Origin: Symbiodinium natans
Taxonomy: Eukaryota; Sar; Dinophyceae; Suessiales; Symbiodiniaceae
Reading direction: 5' to 3'
Length of the DNA stretch: 64,000 nt
Assembly: GCA_905221605.1 (NCBI GenBank)
Contig: CAJNDS010002472.1
Coordinates: 247,001 to 311,000 of the forward strand
The stretch's first letter is position 1. Each line of letters begins with the position of its first letter. The notes under the pieces were generated by a model that searched no databases, had not been told where the DNA came from, and saw nothing but the letters and a program-made list of their open reading frames with translations. The position numbers and the translations under genes were made by a program. Positions 9,346 to 19,332 of this stretch are shown piece by piece.

Positions 9346-10092
9346 AAAAACAGAAAAACATCTTTTCCAAAACTATGGGGCTGGGGCCGCCAAAAGATGG
9401 TCTTTTTTGGTTTTCTCGAGAAAAAGATGGTTTTTTTGGTTCGAAACCATCTTTTTCTCGAGTAAAAGATGGTTTTTGGAGGTCTTCTCCTGGTAAAACC
9501 ATCTTTTTCTCGAGAAAAAGATGGTTTTTCGAATGATGGTTGCTCAAAACCATCTTTTTTCTCGAGAAAAAGATGGTTTCGAACCAAAAAACCATCATTT
9601 TCTCGAGAAACAAAAAAAAACCATCTTTTCCAAAACTATGGGGCTGGGGCCTCCAAAAGACGGTGTTTTTGGTTTTCTCGAGAAAAAGATGGTTTTTTGG
9701 TTCGAAACCATCTTTTTCTCGAGAAAAAGATGGTTTTTGGAGGTCTTCTCCTGGTAAAACCATCTTTTTCTCGTGAAAAAGATGGTTTTTCGAAGGATGG
9801 TTGCTCAAAACAGTCTTTTTCTCGAGAAAAAGATGGTTTCGAACCAAAAAACCATCTTTTTCTCGAGAAAACAAAAAAACGCAAAAAAAACAAAAAAAAC
9901 AAAAAAAAATCTTTTCCAAAACTATGGGGCTGGGGCCTCCAAAAGATGGTTTTTTTGGCTTTCTCGAGAAAAAGATGGTTTTTTTGGTTCGAAACCATCT
10001 TTTTCTCGAGAAAAAGATGGTTTTTGGAGGTCTTCTCCTGGTAAAACCATCTTTTTCTCGAGAAAAAGATTGTTTTTCGAAGGATGGTTGCT

Positions 10093-10131
<39 letters not shown>

Positions 10132-10460
10132 ATCTTTTCCAAAACTATGGGGCTGGGGCCTCCAAAAGATTGTGTTTTTTGGTTTTTTGGTTTTTTTGGT
10201 TTTCTCGAGGTTTTTTAGTTCGAAACCATCTTTTTCTCGAGAAAAAGATGGTTTTGAGCAACCATCCTTCGAAAAACCATCTTTTACTCGAGAAAAAGAT
10301 GGTTTTACCAGGAGAAGACCTCCAAAAACCATCTTTTTCTCGAGAAAAAGATGGTTTCGAACCAAAAAAACCATCTTTTTCTCGAGAAAACCAAAAAAAA
10401 CCATCTTTTGGAGGCCCCAGCCCCATAGTTTTGGAAAAGATGTTTTTTTGTTTTTTTTGT
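9346..10460. repeat. Hairpin array built on CTCGAG palindromes
   Basis: A 37-bp module beginning TCTTTTCCAAAACTATGG occurs at 9361, 9624, 9910 and 10133, and inverted at 10404-10440. Between copies, roughly a dozen perfect palindromes are centred on CTCGAG with arms AACCATCTTTTT. They are separated by two recurring spacers (GGAGGTCTTCTCCTGG and CGAAGGATGGTTGCTC). Left and right flanks are A-rich and T-rich complements. The long reading frames here are low-complexity products of the repeat and are not believable genes. Confidence 0.85.
10133..10440. mobile_element. Foldback unit with perfect 37-bp terminal inverted repeats
   Basis: Positions 10133-10169 and 10404-10440 are exact reverse complements over 37 bases. 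The interior carries the same spacers as the three upstream units but in the opposite order. A 33-base poly(A) tract precedes it at about 10098-10130. No transposase is encoded, so it may be a non-autonomous foldback or MITE-like element, or a repeat made by replication slippage. Confidence 0.65.
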
Positions 10461-10795
10461 TGTTTTTGGTTTTTTTGGTTTTTTTGGTTTTGGTTAGTTT
10501 CTTGTTTTGTTGTTTTTCCCTTGATCTGGCTAGGACTCGGCTGCCACCCGCGGTGGGTCCATTGGGGGGGGGTGAGCATATATATATATATGTATATGTA
10601 TCGGGTTTGCGGGGTTTTTGGAGTATAGGGTTTAGGGTTTAGGATAGAGGGTTTAGGGTTTGGGGTGTATTGTTGAGTTAGGAGTCTCGGGTTTCGGGTG
10701 CAGGGCTTACCCCAGAGCCTACCCGTAGAGCCAAGGCCCTTAGCCCCTGGCCCCAAATTAAACAGCCCGCGAACTCTAGGCCCCCAAGCCCCGTA
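10461..10795. other. Gene-free interval
   Basis: T-rich flank of the hairpin array, a TA microsatellite at about 10578-10600, then diverged TTTAGGG. No coding or RNA signal seen. Confidence 0.6.
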
Positions 10796-11090
10796 ACCCT
10801 AAACCCTAAACCCTAAACCCTAAACCCTAAACCCTAAACCCTAAACCCTAAACCCTAAACCCTAAACCCCTTCCTAACCTAAACCTATACTCCCCTTAGA
10901 ACCCTAACCCGTAAACAGCCGCCTTGTCGAAGCGCGTGATGGGTGGCTCGAGAAGTGTGTCTGTACCGGCGCTGAAGAGCCTGGGCACTAAACGTTAAAA
11001 TGCAACTAGGGTTTAGGGTTTAGGGTTTAGGGTTTAGGGTGTAGGGTATAGGGTTTAGGGTTTAGGGTTTAGGGTTTAGGGTTTCGGGTT
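10796..11090. repeat. Telomere-like arrays flanking one exon-like island
   Basis: CCCTAAA repeats occupy 10796-10869 and TTTAGGG repeats 11008-11090. The unique island between them reads as a minus-strand exon. The C-rich array on the left and G-rich on the right is an arrangement seen many times in the window. Confidence 0.85.
10920..10980 (-). CDS. Exon-like island, product unknown
   Basis: After an AG acceptor (TGCCCAG, ending at 10981) the minus strand reads TDTLLEPPITRFDKA without a stop. A GC donor (AAGGCG/GCTG) is possible near 10920. Too short to recognise, and neighbouring exons were not phased. Confidence 0.3.
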
Positions 11091-11206
11091 GACTAGTTCA
11101 TGGTTGGGATAATATTAACAATTTAAATCTATCTTCCTTATTGGGTTTAAGTACGCTCAATGATGTAGAATGGTATCCAACTATGACAAAGTTTAGGGTT
11201 TAAGCG

Positions 11207-11290
11207 CTCGGCAGCAACATGAGGGCGGAAGCTCTCGAAGATCCTAGTCCCTTTTGGGGTTCGAGTTCCGGAGCTTTCGATTCCGAATAC
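11207..11290 (-). CDS. Exon-like island, product unknown
   Basis: Minus-strand reading VFGIESSGTRTPKGTRIFES follows GGGAG at 11291. The plus strand is also open here, so strand and boundaries are uncertain. Confidence 0.25.
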
Positions 11291-11562
11291 CTCCCAAAAC
11301 CCTCTACCCTAAACCCTCTACCCTAAACCCTAAAACCTAAACCCTAAACCCTAAACCCTGAACCCCTAAACCCAGAAACCAACCCAAAGTTGGGTTCAGC
11401 TGTTCAGCTCCAAGTGTAGGGACGATGGGGACTCGCCCAATCTGCCTGAGGCTGCCCCCCCCAACTCCCGAAAGCCGAACCCCTCAGCCTAGATATTCAG
11501 AAAGTTGCAGTCTACATACATGTATATGGTATATGTAGGCATACATGCTCTCATAGTTACAC

Positions 11563-11680
11563 AGAGAGAGAGAGAGAGAGTTAGTTAGCTAGTTAGTTAT
11601 TTTGTTGGTTGGTTAATTAGTTCGTTCGTTAGTTAGTTCGTTCGTTAGTTAGTTAGCTGGTTAGTTAAATAGTTAGTTCT
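11563..11680. repeat. GA run followed by a TTAG-type tetranucleotide repeat
   Basis: About eight GA units are followed by imperfect TTAG/GTTC tetranucleotides to 11680. Confidence 0.85.
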
Positions 11681-12371
11681 GCGTTGTCGATATACGTGTA
11701 CATTCTCAAGGGTGCGGAATATCCCGTTATTCATCATGGAGCCATGATTCCTCACCTTGCCTTGAAACACCTATCCAAAGCCCTGAGTCCCCTGCCTTTG
11801 GGGTGCTGTGGGTTCTCGGGTTCAAGGGCCCTAGAGGCTTTGAATGCAAGAAACGAGAAAACAAGAACCCCTGAACCACCCAAGGCACGGGCAGAGGGCT
11901 TTCTCCTAGCAGAGATGAATAATTCATGTACGTAGAGCTTGTGGTCAGATTCCCCGCTTTGGGTCCAGATGGATGCTGAAGACAACCATTGGATTGGAAG
12001 CAGCGAGGTTAACAAGAGTTGCTTCACGTGGCAGCGGCTCTCACACCGGAGTACACTTGTGTACCCGAGTGGACGCGACATTTTCAAGCCAAGCGGGTCT
12101 GTTCTCAAGAGTACAGTAATTGTGCGACAGTTGCGTTTGCAACGTCCACATCAAACTCCGATCTTTCATAGCGTCAAGATCGAAGTGCAGTGTTTTGCAC
12201 ATCGCCTCGCGTTTGGTTTGCTGAGTTCTCCTGTGAAACACTAGCAAGGCTGGATTGGAAATCTGAGCGCGTTGTTTAACAAAGCTACCAAGATCTACCA
12301 AGGGTGGAGTCCAGACCAATGCAGAACTGCAAGTCGTCTCCGTCTTGCACAAGCAGCAGGCTCAGATGCAT
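11681..12371. other. 3' flank of the membrane-protein gene
   Basis: Unique sequence without telomere-like repeats. Short frames on both strands have no recognisable motif. It probably includes the 3' UTR of the minus-strand gene that ends at 12372. Confidence 0.4.
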
Positions 12372-13442
12372 CTACACGCTGCCTTTGTCGTCGTCGTCGT
12401 TGTGCCAACCTCCATGGGACGTGATGCCGGAGGTCTCAAGTATGTTATCCAGCTCAGCAATGAAGAGCGTACACGTCATGTCCTTGGCGAACTCCATGGG
12501 GTCGGACGAATCCATTAAGACTAACGGCATCAGAGTGATGACTGTTTTAGCCAAGACTGAATTTGCCAGCCAGGAAAGCCCGAAGCGGAACCACTTCTCA
12601 CATGGTCCGAACCGACATGGAGCTTTTCTGGAGAAGATAGGAAGCCAGAACAAGTAATACTCATTCGTGATGAAGCTGTTTGTCTGATGCTGCGTAGCAC
12701 AACTGATGAATGCACCAAGTAAGAAGTAGCGAAACCTCACCACCTCCTCGACTTGCTCAGGATCTCCCATCCATTCGACCTCACTGCGGTCCATGATCCG
12801 GTGTGTCTCGAGGTCTCTTGTCCATACCTTCACGATGACGCATCCGAACAGTATGACTTGAGCCGTGCAGACCATGATGCAACGAAGGATCGACCCCTGA
12901 GTATAGACTGTTGGCTGTGTCATTCGTTCATCTGGTCCCACTACGTTCGCTCCCAGCAGGGTCAAGAGAAAGAGGCTCTTGAGGAAACCGAGTCCCAGGA
13001 CGAGAAGCACCAACCCAGCAGAAGAGTAGTAGGCTGTTTGGTAGATGAGAAAGTTCCAGAAGAGCGCGTTGACGACGCTGTCCACGGCCGTAAGCTCCTC
13101 AAAACACCGCATCGACTTCTGCGCGAGCAAGCTCTTGCAGCAGCGGCACTTGAAGCAGCAAACTACCATCGTCAAGCTCATCAAGATCACTGGGTCCTGT
13201 AGCCAGTCCCCAAAGCTGAGCTCCCTCTCCTCCTCCAGCACCACAGCGGCCTCACCAATGGAACTTGTAGATGTAGACGTGGCGGTTGAGGTCCTCACCG
13301 TTGACGTGCTCCATGTTGTCGTAGTCGTTGTGGCCGTTGAAGCCGTTGTCGAATTCATCAACGATGCACCCTGTGATGCGCAAAGGCGAACGAAAACCAT
13401 GGACACATAAAGCACGTATTGAGGCTGGGCATGCCAAGTCAT
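12372..13442 (-). CDS. Multi-pass membrane protein, uncharacterised
   Basis: Single uninterrupted frame of 356 codons. Residues 1-25 look like a signal peptide or anchor. Residues 30-62 are a Ser/Thr-rich stretch, likely an extracellular O-glycosylated linker. Hydrophobic segments follow at about 85-97 (before a Cys cluster, CCFKCRCC), 126-168 (two spans), 185-207, 238-249 and 287-311. An acidic motif, DPMEFAKDMTCTLFIAELD, lies near 314-332, and the tail is an Asp run. The layout resembles multi-pass surface or channel-like proteins of protists, but no family is assigned. The gene has no introns, unlike its surroundings, and sits in a block free of telomere repeats. The start is the first Met, immediately before the hydrophobic N terminus. 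Confidence 0.7.
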   Translation of the reverse strand: MTWHAQPQYVLYVSMVFVRLCASQGASLMNSTTASTATTTTTTWSTSTVRTSTATSTSTSSIGEAAVVLEEERELSFGDWLQDPVILMSLTMVVCCFKCRCCKSLLAQKSMRCFEELTAVDSVVNALFWNFLIYQTAYYSSAGLVLLVLGLGFLKSLFLLTLLGANVVGPDERMTQPTVYTQGSILRCIMVCTAQVILFGCVIVKVWTRDLETHRIMDRSEVEWMGDPEQVEEVVRFRYFLLGAFISCATQHQTNSFITNEYYLFWLPIFSRKAPCRFGPCEKWFRFGLSWLANSVLAKTVITLMPLVLMDSSDPMEFAKDMTCTLFIAELDNILETSGITSHGGWHNDDDDKGSV

Positions 13443-13521
13443 GGTTCAGTCGGAGGAACACCCTGCTTTGAACCAAGTTGTACTCCCACCCACACACACA
13501 CACGCACACTGCACCTTCGGA

Positions 13522-13674
13522 GTTGCTAAGGCCTAAGCCCTAAGCCCTAAGCCCTGAACACCCTAAACCCTAAACACCCTCAACCCTGAACACCCTAAAC
13601 CCTGAGCACCCGAACCCCTAAACCCTACACCCCAAACCCTAAACCCTAAACCCTAAACCCTAAACCCTAAACCC
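13522..13674. repeat. Telomere-like CCCTAAA array with variants
   Basis: CCCTAAA interspersed with CCCTAAG and CCCTGAACA units, becoming perfect toward 13674. Confidence 0.85.
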
Positions 13675-13696
13675 AAGAGAACTGCACATGCTTTCA

Positions 13697-13781
13697 TTGG
13701 CGTTCTCCCACTTCCCGGCCAAGGGGCGCGAAGCTCATGTCGCAGTTCTCGGCCCCGGCAGGGAAGCGCTCGGTCATCGAC
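13697..13781 (-). CDS. Exon-like island between two CCCTAAA arrays
   Basis: After the acceptor TAGGCTTCAG the minus strand reads SMTERFPAGAENCDMSFAPL and continues to a stop near 13697, so the donor must lie before that. Product unknown. Confidence 0.4.
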
Positions 13782-13787
13782 CTGAAG

Positions 13788-14374
13788 CCTAAACCCTCAA
13801 CCCTCAACCCTCAACCCCCAACCCTAAACCCTAAACCCTAAACCCTAAACCCTAAACCCTAAACCCCAAACCCTAAACCCTAAGCACTCTTTCGGGCGAA
13901 GGTATCCTGCGCCCTAAGCCCTGAACCCTGAGCCCGAAGCCCTTCCAAGTTTAAGGTCTTTTGATCCTGCTAAGCCCTGAGCCCCTAAACCCTGAGCCCT
14001 AAACCCTGAACCCCTAAACCCTTTTCCCTAAACCCTAAACCCTGAACCCCTAAACCCTAAAGCCTGAACTTTTACACCCTAAACCCGAAACCCTTAAACC
14101 CTTTTCCAAAAAAAACCTGAACCCCTAAACCCTAAACCCCGAACCCTTAAACCCTAAACGCTAAACCTTGAACCCTTAAACCCTAAAACCTTAAACCCTA
14201 AACCCTAAACCCTAAACCCTGAACCCTTACAACCCTGAACCCTTAAACCCTTAAACCCTTAAACCCTGAAACCCTTACAACCCTTAAACCCTTAAACCCT
14301 GAAACCCTTAAACCCTTAAACCCTTAAACCCTTAAACCCTTAAACCCTTAAACCCTTAAACCCTAAACCCTAAG
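13788..14374. repeat. Long CCCTAAA array shifting to CCCTTAAA
   Basis: Perfect CCCTAAA units at 13815-13870 grade through CCCTGAA variants into a run of CCCTTAAA from about 14205 to 14360. This is an example of local homogenisation of a variant. Confidence 0.85.
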
Positions 14375-14446
14375 CCAACATGACCCCACAACAATGTGTG
14401 CTGGCGCTGTCGAGCTTTCGGGCTCTCAACCCTCCCAGATACTCAG

Positions 14447-14614
14447 GTTTAGGGTTTAGGTTTTAGGTTTTAGGGTTTAGGGTTTAGGGTTTTAGGGTTT
14501 TAGGGTTTTAGGGTTTAGGGTTTAGGGTTTAGGGTTTAGGGTTTAGGGTTTAGGGTTTAGGGTTTAGGGTTTAGGGTTTAGGGTTTAGGGTTTAGGGTTT
14601 AGGGTTTAGGGTGC
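14447..14614. repeat. Telomere-like TTTAGGG array
   Basis: About 20 units, nearly perfect from 14510 onward. The island to its left (14396-14442) reads a short minus-strand peptide, LGGLRARKLDSASTHC, after CTGAG and may be another exon. Confidence 0.85.
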
Positions 14615-14841
14615 CCGATTGAACCTGACAACCCCACACTCAACACGACGCTGACAGTGTACGAGGGGGCCTGATTTGCTTCTGGGGGGATGGAGGGAGG
14701 GGGCCCGGGGAGGGGGGCGAGGAAGGGGGCGGGGGGAGAGGAGAGAGGGCGGAGGGGGGAAGGTTTACGTTTGAGGGTTTAGGGTAGTGTTGAAGTTTTT
14801 GGGGCTTGGTTCGGGTTTGGGGTTTGGGGTTTGGAGCAACG

Positions 14842-14936
14842 GGCACCCCGAGACACAGAAACAGCAGCTCAGGCACTTCACGTGCACGCGGTCACAGCCC
14901 TGCTCGCCTGCCAGGTTCTTTGGCCGGTGAAGGGCT
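14842..14936 (-). CDS. Cys-rich exon-like island
   Basis: Minus-strand reading NLAGEQGCDRVHVKCLSCCF is followed by CVSGC. The Cys spacing suggests a zinc-binding or disulfide-rich module. Flanks are TTTGGGG-type repeat on one side and unique sequence on the other. Boundaries are not defined. Confidence 0.35.
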
Positions 14937-15649
14937 TTAGGCCTTCAGTTCCTAAACCCTAAACCCTAAACCCCAAACCCTAAACCCTAAACCCCCAGAA
15001 CCCTAAACCCCCTGAACCCTGAATATCCCCAACCCTGGGAACCCTGAACCTTCAACCTTCAACCCTCAACCCCGAACATCCCAAGGGCTTTTTGCTGGAG
15101 GGGGGGGGGGGGTGGTTCAAGAAGGACTTCCTGCTTTGTGCTTCTATGCCTTTCTAGGAAGCTAGAGGAGTTCTAGGGTTTAGGCTTGGGGGTCTGGGGT
15201 TTGGGGTTCAGAATTTGGGTGTTTACCATTTGGGTGTTTAGGGTTGTAGGTGCTTAGGGTCTAGGGTGTTTCGGGTTGAGTGCTGTAGGGTTTAGGGTTT
15301 GACCCAGACGCCTCGCTCCTCGCGGTATCTCCTGCTTGTTCCAGCATCTCTCGAACCTGTTTCTGGCCCCTCCTGCGTCCCTGCCAACTTCTAACACCCC
15401 CATCTACAGCCCCAACCTCATGGCCCAAGTCCCCTGGAGTTTTTGGACAAGAAACACGCAAGCCCCCTAAACCCTAAACCCTAAACCCTAAACCCTAAAC
15501 CCTTCAAGCTTAAACCCTGAACCCGAAACCCTAAACCCTCAACCCTGAACCCCAAAACCCGAGACCCCAAGCTCCTAAACCCTAAACCCTAAACCCTAAA
15601 CCCTAAACCCTCAACCCTGAACCCTAAACCCTAAACCCTAAACCCTAAA

Positions 15650-15728
15650 CCCGCTGGCTCCTGGGCACTTGGGCAGCTGGCGGAACTGCAGCGGCTCAGC
15701 CTCGAGAGGCGCTTCGGCTCGTCCGGGG
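15650..15728 (-). CDS. Exon-like island, product unknown
   Basis: After the acceptor TCCTCTACAG the minus strand reads APLEAEPLQFRQLPKCPGAS between CCCTAAA (left) and TTTAGGG (right) arrays. Boundaries on the 3' side are unclear. Confidence 0.3.
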
Positions 15729-15736
15729 CTGTAGAG

Positions 15737-15947
15737 GAATAGTTTAGGGTTTAGGGTTTAGGGTTTAGGGTTTAGGGTTTAGGGATTGAGGGTTTAGGGT
15801 TTAGGGTTTAGGGTTTAGGGTTTTTGGGTTTTTGGGTTTTTGGGTTTTTTGGGTTTTTTGGGTTTTTTTGGGTTTTTTTGGTTTTTTGGGGTTTTTTGGG
15901 TTTTTTGGGTTTTTTGGGTTTTTTGGGTTTTTTGGGTTTTTTGGGTT
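15737..15947. repeat. TTTAGGG array passing into a 9-bp GGGTTTTTT repeat
   Basis: Canonical TTTAGGG units to about 15820 are followed by about 13 copies of a GGGTTTTT(T) unit to 15947. The telomere unit appears to have been replaced by an expanded variant. Confidence 0.8.
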
Positions 15948-16011
15948 CAAGGGGATTTTCAGGGAACCCCAACCCTACAAAAAGGGAGAAAGGGCCTACT
16001 CCCGGTCCTAG
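15948..16011. repeat. Partial copy of small inverted-repeat element family 2
   Basis: The right half of the element is seen also at 41230-41340 and 58297-58407, sharing AAGGGG, GGGAACCCCAA and GGCCTACTCCCGGTCCTAG. Confidence 0.6.
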
Positions 16012-16068
16012 ATAAGGGATTAAGGGCTTAAGGGCTTTGCTGCGTTTAGGGTGTTGCACCATTTGAGG

Positions 16069-19000
16069 TCAGAGCTTCCGGATGATGCGGTTCACCCATC
16101 TGCCTGTTGTCTTGCCAAAACTCCTTCTCTTCAAAACCCTGTAGGGCGCTATGTAGAGAACCGAGATCTCCAAATGAATAGTACCTCTGGGGCAACCGGC
16201 CTTGTCCATGAGCCAGGTCTGCAAGACCAAGCAGTCATCGTGGTCTGGGATATACCTCCACTTGCCAGATTAGGGGGGTGTAGGGTTTAGGGTTTAGGGC
16301 TTAGGGTTTAGGGTTCAGGGTTTAGGAGCCTGGGTTGAGTTTCTGGCTTGGAGCACTGGGGGTTTGGCCTGAACCCCTCGTGCCCTTAAACCCTCCTAAG
16401 CCCTCCGTATGGCGGTTTAGGCTTAATGGTTTAGAGCTTAGGGTGTTTCTAGGTCAGTTGGTGTCATATACAACTAGGGACAACACCCAAATCTTGTAGG
16501 CTCCTATATCGGATCAGGATGTAGGGTTTAGGGTTTAAAACCCTAAACCCTAAACCCTAAACCCTATGGAGTCTCTGCCTGTAGTTCATCTGGTCATGCC
16601 GGAAGAAGATCATCGTCCCAGCTCTCAGAAGAAGCCGCATGGGCAGACCCACCTTTCAGGGGTTTGGTAGAGTTTAGGTCTTGGGGGTTTAGGGTTTAGG
16701 GTTTAGGGTTTAGGGTTTAGGGTTTAGGGTTTAGGGTTTAGGGTTTAGGGTTTAGGGTTTAGGGTTTAGGGTTTAGGGTATAGGGTTGGACTTGACGGGT
16801 GGCTTGGGAATCTTCAAGGCGCTCGACGGCACTCGAAGTTCTCAGCGGCACCGAGCCCCAGACTGCAGATTCACTGATTCGCTGCGGCCGAACTTCCGGA
16901 AGCTTCAGAGAAAAAATGAACCTAAACCCTAAACCCTAAACCCTAAACCCTAAACCCTAAACCCAACCATCCTGAGCCCTGATTCCTGATTCCTGAACCC
17001 TGAACCCTAAACCCTGAACCCTAAACCCTGAACCTTGAACCCTGAACCCTGAACGCCACCGCCCAAAAACCCTGAAAACCGTGAAGCCCAACCACCCTGA
17101 ACCCCCAAACCCCGGAAGCGCGACAACTAAACCCTAAACCCAACCACCCTAAAACCCTAAACCCTAAACCCAACCACCCTAAAACCCTAAACCCCAAACC
17201 CTAACCCTAAACCCCCAAAACCCGAAAACCCGAAAACCCTGAAACCCTGAAACCCTGAAAACCCTGAAACCCTGAACCCCCAAACCCTAAACCCTAAACC
17301 CTAAACCCTAAACCCTAAACCCTAAACCCTAAACCCTAAACCCCCAAAACCCCAAACCCGCCCGAGGCCTCAGGGCCCTTGGGCTGCAGCTCGAGGATGC
17401 CCTGTCCTTCCACCTCCAGGGTTTTGGAGGTTGCGGGGTTTAGGGTTTAGGGTTTAGGGCTTAGGGCTTAGGGTTTAGGGTTTAGGGTTTAGGGTTTAGG
17501 GTTTAGGGCTTAGGGCTTAGGGTTTAGGGTTTAGGGTTTAGGGTTTAGGGTTTAGGGTTTAGGGTTGGCCTTCCACCTCCAGGCGTTCTAGGGTTTGGGG
17601 GGGGGTTGGGGTTTAAGGCTTGGGGAGGTTAGGGAGTTTGGGAGTTGAGGGTTTGGGGCTTTAGGGTTTTGGGCTTGGGGAGTTTAGGGTTTTGGGGTTT
17701 AGGGTTCAAGGGTTGGGGGTTTAGGGAGTTTAGGGTTTAGGGTTTTGGGGCTTGGGTTTAGGGTTTGGGGTTTAGGGAGTTTAGGGAGTTCAGGATTTAT
17801 GATTCTGGGCTTGTGGTTGAATTTCTGAGTCACCGGGCGAGATTTGGGCGTCGCGATGGGTGAAGCAAGTTCCAGGCCTCGTAGAAGGCACTAAGCCGGC
17901 GAGACAGAACCTCAGAGTCTTCCGAATGCTTCAGAGCTTTGCAGCTTGGAGTTTATAGTTTAGGGTCTTTAGGGTTCGAAGGCATTCGGGGTGGAGTCTA
18001 TCGGCTACGGTTTGAAGTTTAGAGTCTAGAGCCTAGGGTCTTGGCCGAAAAGGCAAGCATTCGACACCCTTGTCAGTCCGAAAGCCCGTCACCCCGCGCA
18101 CTGAGAAATGCACGGGCTTGCGCTGTATGGGGTTGAGGGTTTGGGGTCTCTAAACCCTAAACCCTGAACCCTAAACCCTAAACCCTAAACCCTAAACCCT
18201 AAACCCTATGGTTTTGGGTTCAGTGTAGTGTCTGAAGCGCCCTGCCAGACCTGCACCCGGTGCCCTCCGGTTCCCTACCTGGGTACGTCTCCTCGCACTC
18301 CCAAATCCTAAACCCTAAACCCTAAACCCTAAACCCTAAACCATCCTGGAATAAGTCCTTTTCTGCCTACATGGGTTTGGTGGAACCAAACCCCCGAAAC
18401 AGGGTGGCAGATGGCTCAACTCTCAACCCTCAGCCGAACCCCCAACCCTAAACCCTCAACCCTCAACCCTAAACCCTAAGCCCCTAAACCCTCAACTCTC
18501 TTGTCACCGTGCGGCCCAAGACATGAACTCCTCGGACATACGCCGATCACGCTCATCCATGGGGCCCGCCTGGCCCACCAGGGAGACCTCAGAAACACTT
18601 CTGGGTTCAGGGTGTAGGTTTTAGGGTTTAAGGTTTGGGGTTTGGGGTTTGAGGTTTGGGGTTTGGGGTTTCAGTGCCTGCAGGGGCCGATTGATTCGAA
18701 GCCCACTGCCCAAAGCTGCAGTAAAACTGCACCAAACCCCTAAACCCTAAACCCCAAACCCTAAACCCTAAACCCCAACCCCAAACCCTAAACCTGAAGC
18801 CCCGAACATGCTGGCCCAGGGGCACCCTCAGCAGTGTGCGGGATCCTCTCTTGGAGGTGCATGGTACTTATTAACCCGTTATAACTGTACTTATAACTGT
18901 ACTTATAACTGTACTTATAACTGCACTTATAACTGTACTTATAACTGTACTTATAACTGTACTTATAGCCATATTTTATTAGGGCACATGAGGGCTTATG

Positions 19001-19169
19001 AGTGGGTTCTACGTTTCCCTAAACCCTAAACCCTAAACCGTAAACCCTAAACCCTAGACCCTTAGTTCTAAGTACAGTTATGATTGGTTCAGAAGTACCA
19101 TGAGCCTCCGAGCTGTCGCCCGGGGCGGTTCGGAATTGGAAGGAGAGTGTGCCAAAGGGTTCCAGGGAG
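16069..19169 (-). CDS. Multi-exon gene with telomere repeats in its introns; 3' end of the gene
   Basis: Eight islands join in compatible phase on the minus strand: 19106-19169, 18812-18849, 18678-18726, 18508-18587, 17834-17944, 16852-16902, 16579-16623 and 16069-16255, the last ending in TGA. Total 625 nt. Acceptors are all AG. Donors are GC at the first three and at 16579, and GT at 18508, 17834 and 16852 (three CG/GTG sites). Sample peptides across junctions: INRPLQ/VSLVGQAGPMDERD, SWAA/R/CKALKHSEDSEV, FRHDQMNY/R/YIPDHDDC. The terminal exon is basic and begins YIPDHDDCLVLQTWLMDKAG. Introns hold arrays of both orientations plus a minisatellite. The product is not recognised. The 5' end is not defined, and a further small exon near 17358-17413 is possible. 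Confidence 0.6.
16521..16565. repeat. Head-to-head telomere-repeat junction
   Basis: GTAGGGTTTAGGGTTTA is followed directly by AAACCCTAAACCC units, so G-rich and C-rich strands meet tail-free at about 16536. It lies in an intron of the gene model. Confidence 0.85.
16683..16788. repeat. TTTAGGG array (intronic)
   Basis: About 14 nearly perfect units between two exons of the minus-strand gene. Confidence 0.9.
17280..17565. repeat. CCCTAAA array, short island, TTTAGGG array
   Basis: CCCTAAA at 17280-17345 and TTTAGGG (with CTTAGGG variants) at 17437-17565 flank an island. That island reads VEGQGILELQPKGPEASG on the minus strand after CCTGGAG. Part of the island (TTCCACCTCCAGG) is repeated at about 17568-17583. 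Confidence 0.75.
18877..18968. repeat. 12-bp minisatellite, unit TTATAACTGTAC
   Basis: Seven or more tandem copies, one with a T to C change. It lies in the intron between the first two exons of the gene model ending at 16069. Confidence 0.9.
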
Positions 19170-19174
19170 CTGGG

Positions 19175-19332
19175 TTCAGGGTTTAGGGTTTAGGGTTTAG
19201 GGTCTAGGGTTTAGGGTTTAGGGTTTAGGGTTTAGGGTTTAGGGTTTAGGGTTTAGGGTTTAGGGTTTAGGGTTTAGTGTTTAGGGTTTAGGGTTTAGGG
19301 TTTAGGGTTTAGGGTTTAGGGTTTAGGGCTCA
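19175..19332. repeat. TTTAGGG array
   Basis: About 21 units with few changes, immediately upstream (minus-strand sense) of the exon at 19106-19169. Confidence 0.9.

Noticed and set aside
9291-10756. Several long overlapping frames rich in F, K, S and W on both strands
   Set aside because: They are translations of the CTCGAG palindrome repeat. Both strands give near-identical peptides, and there is no domain.
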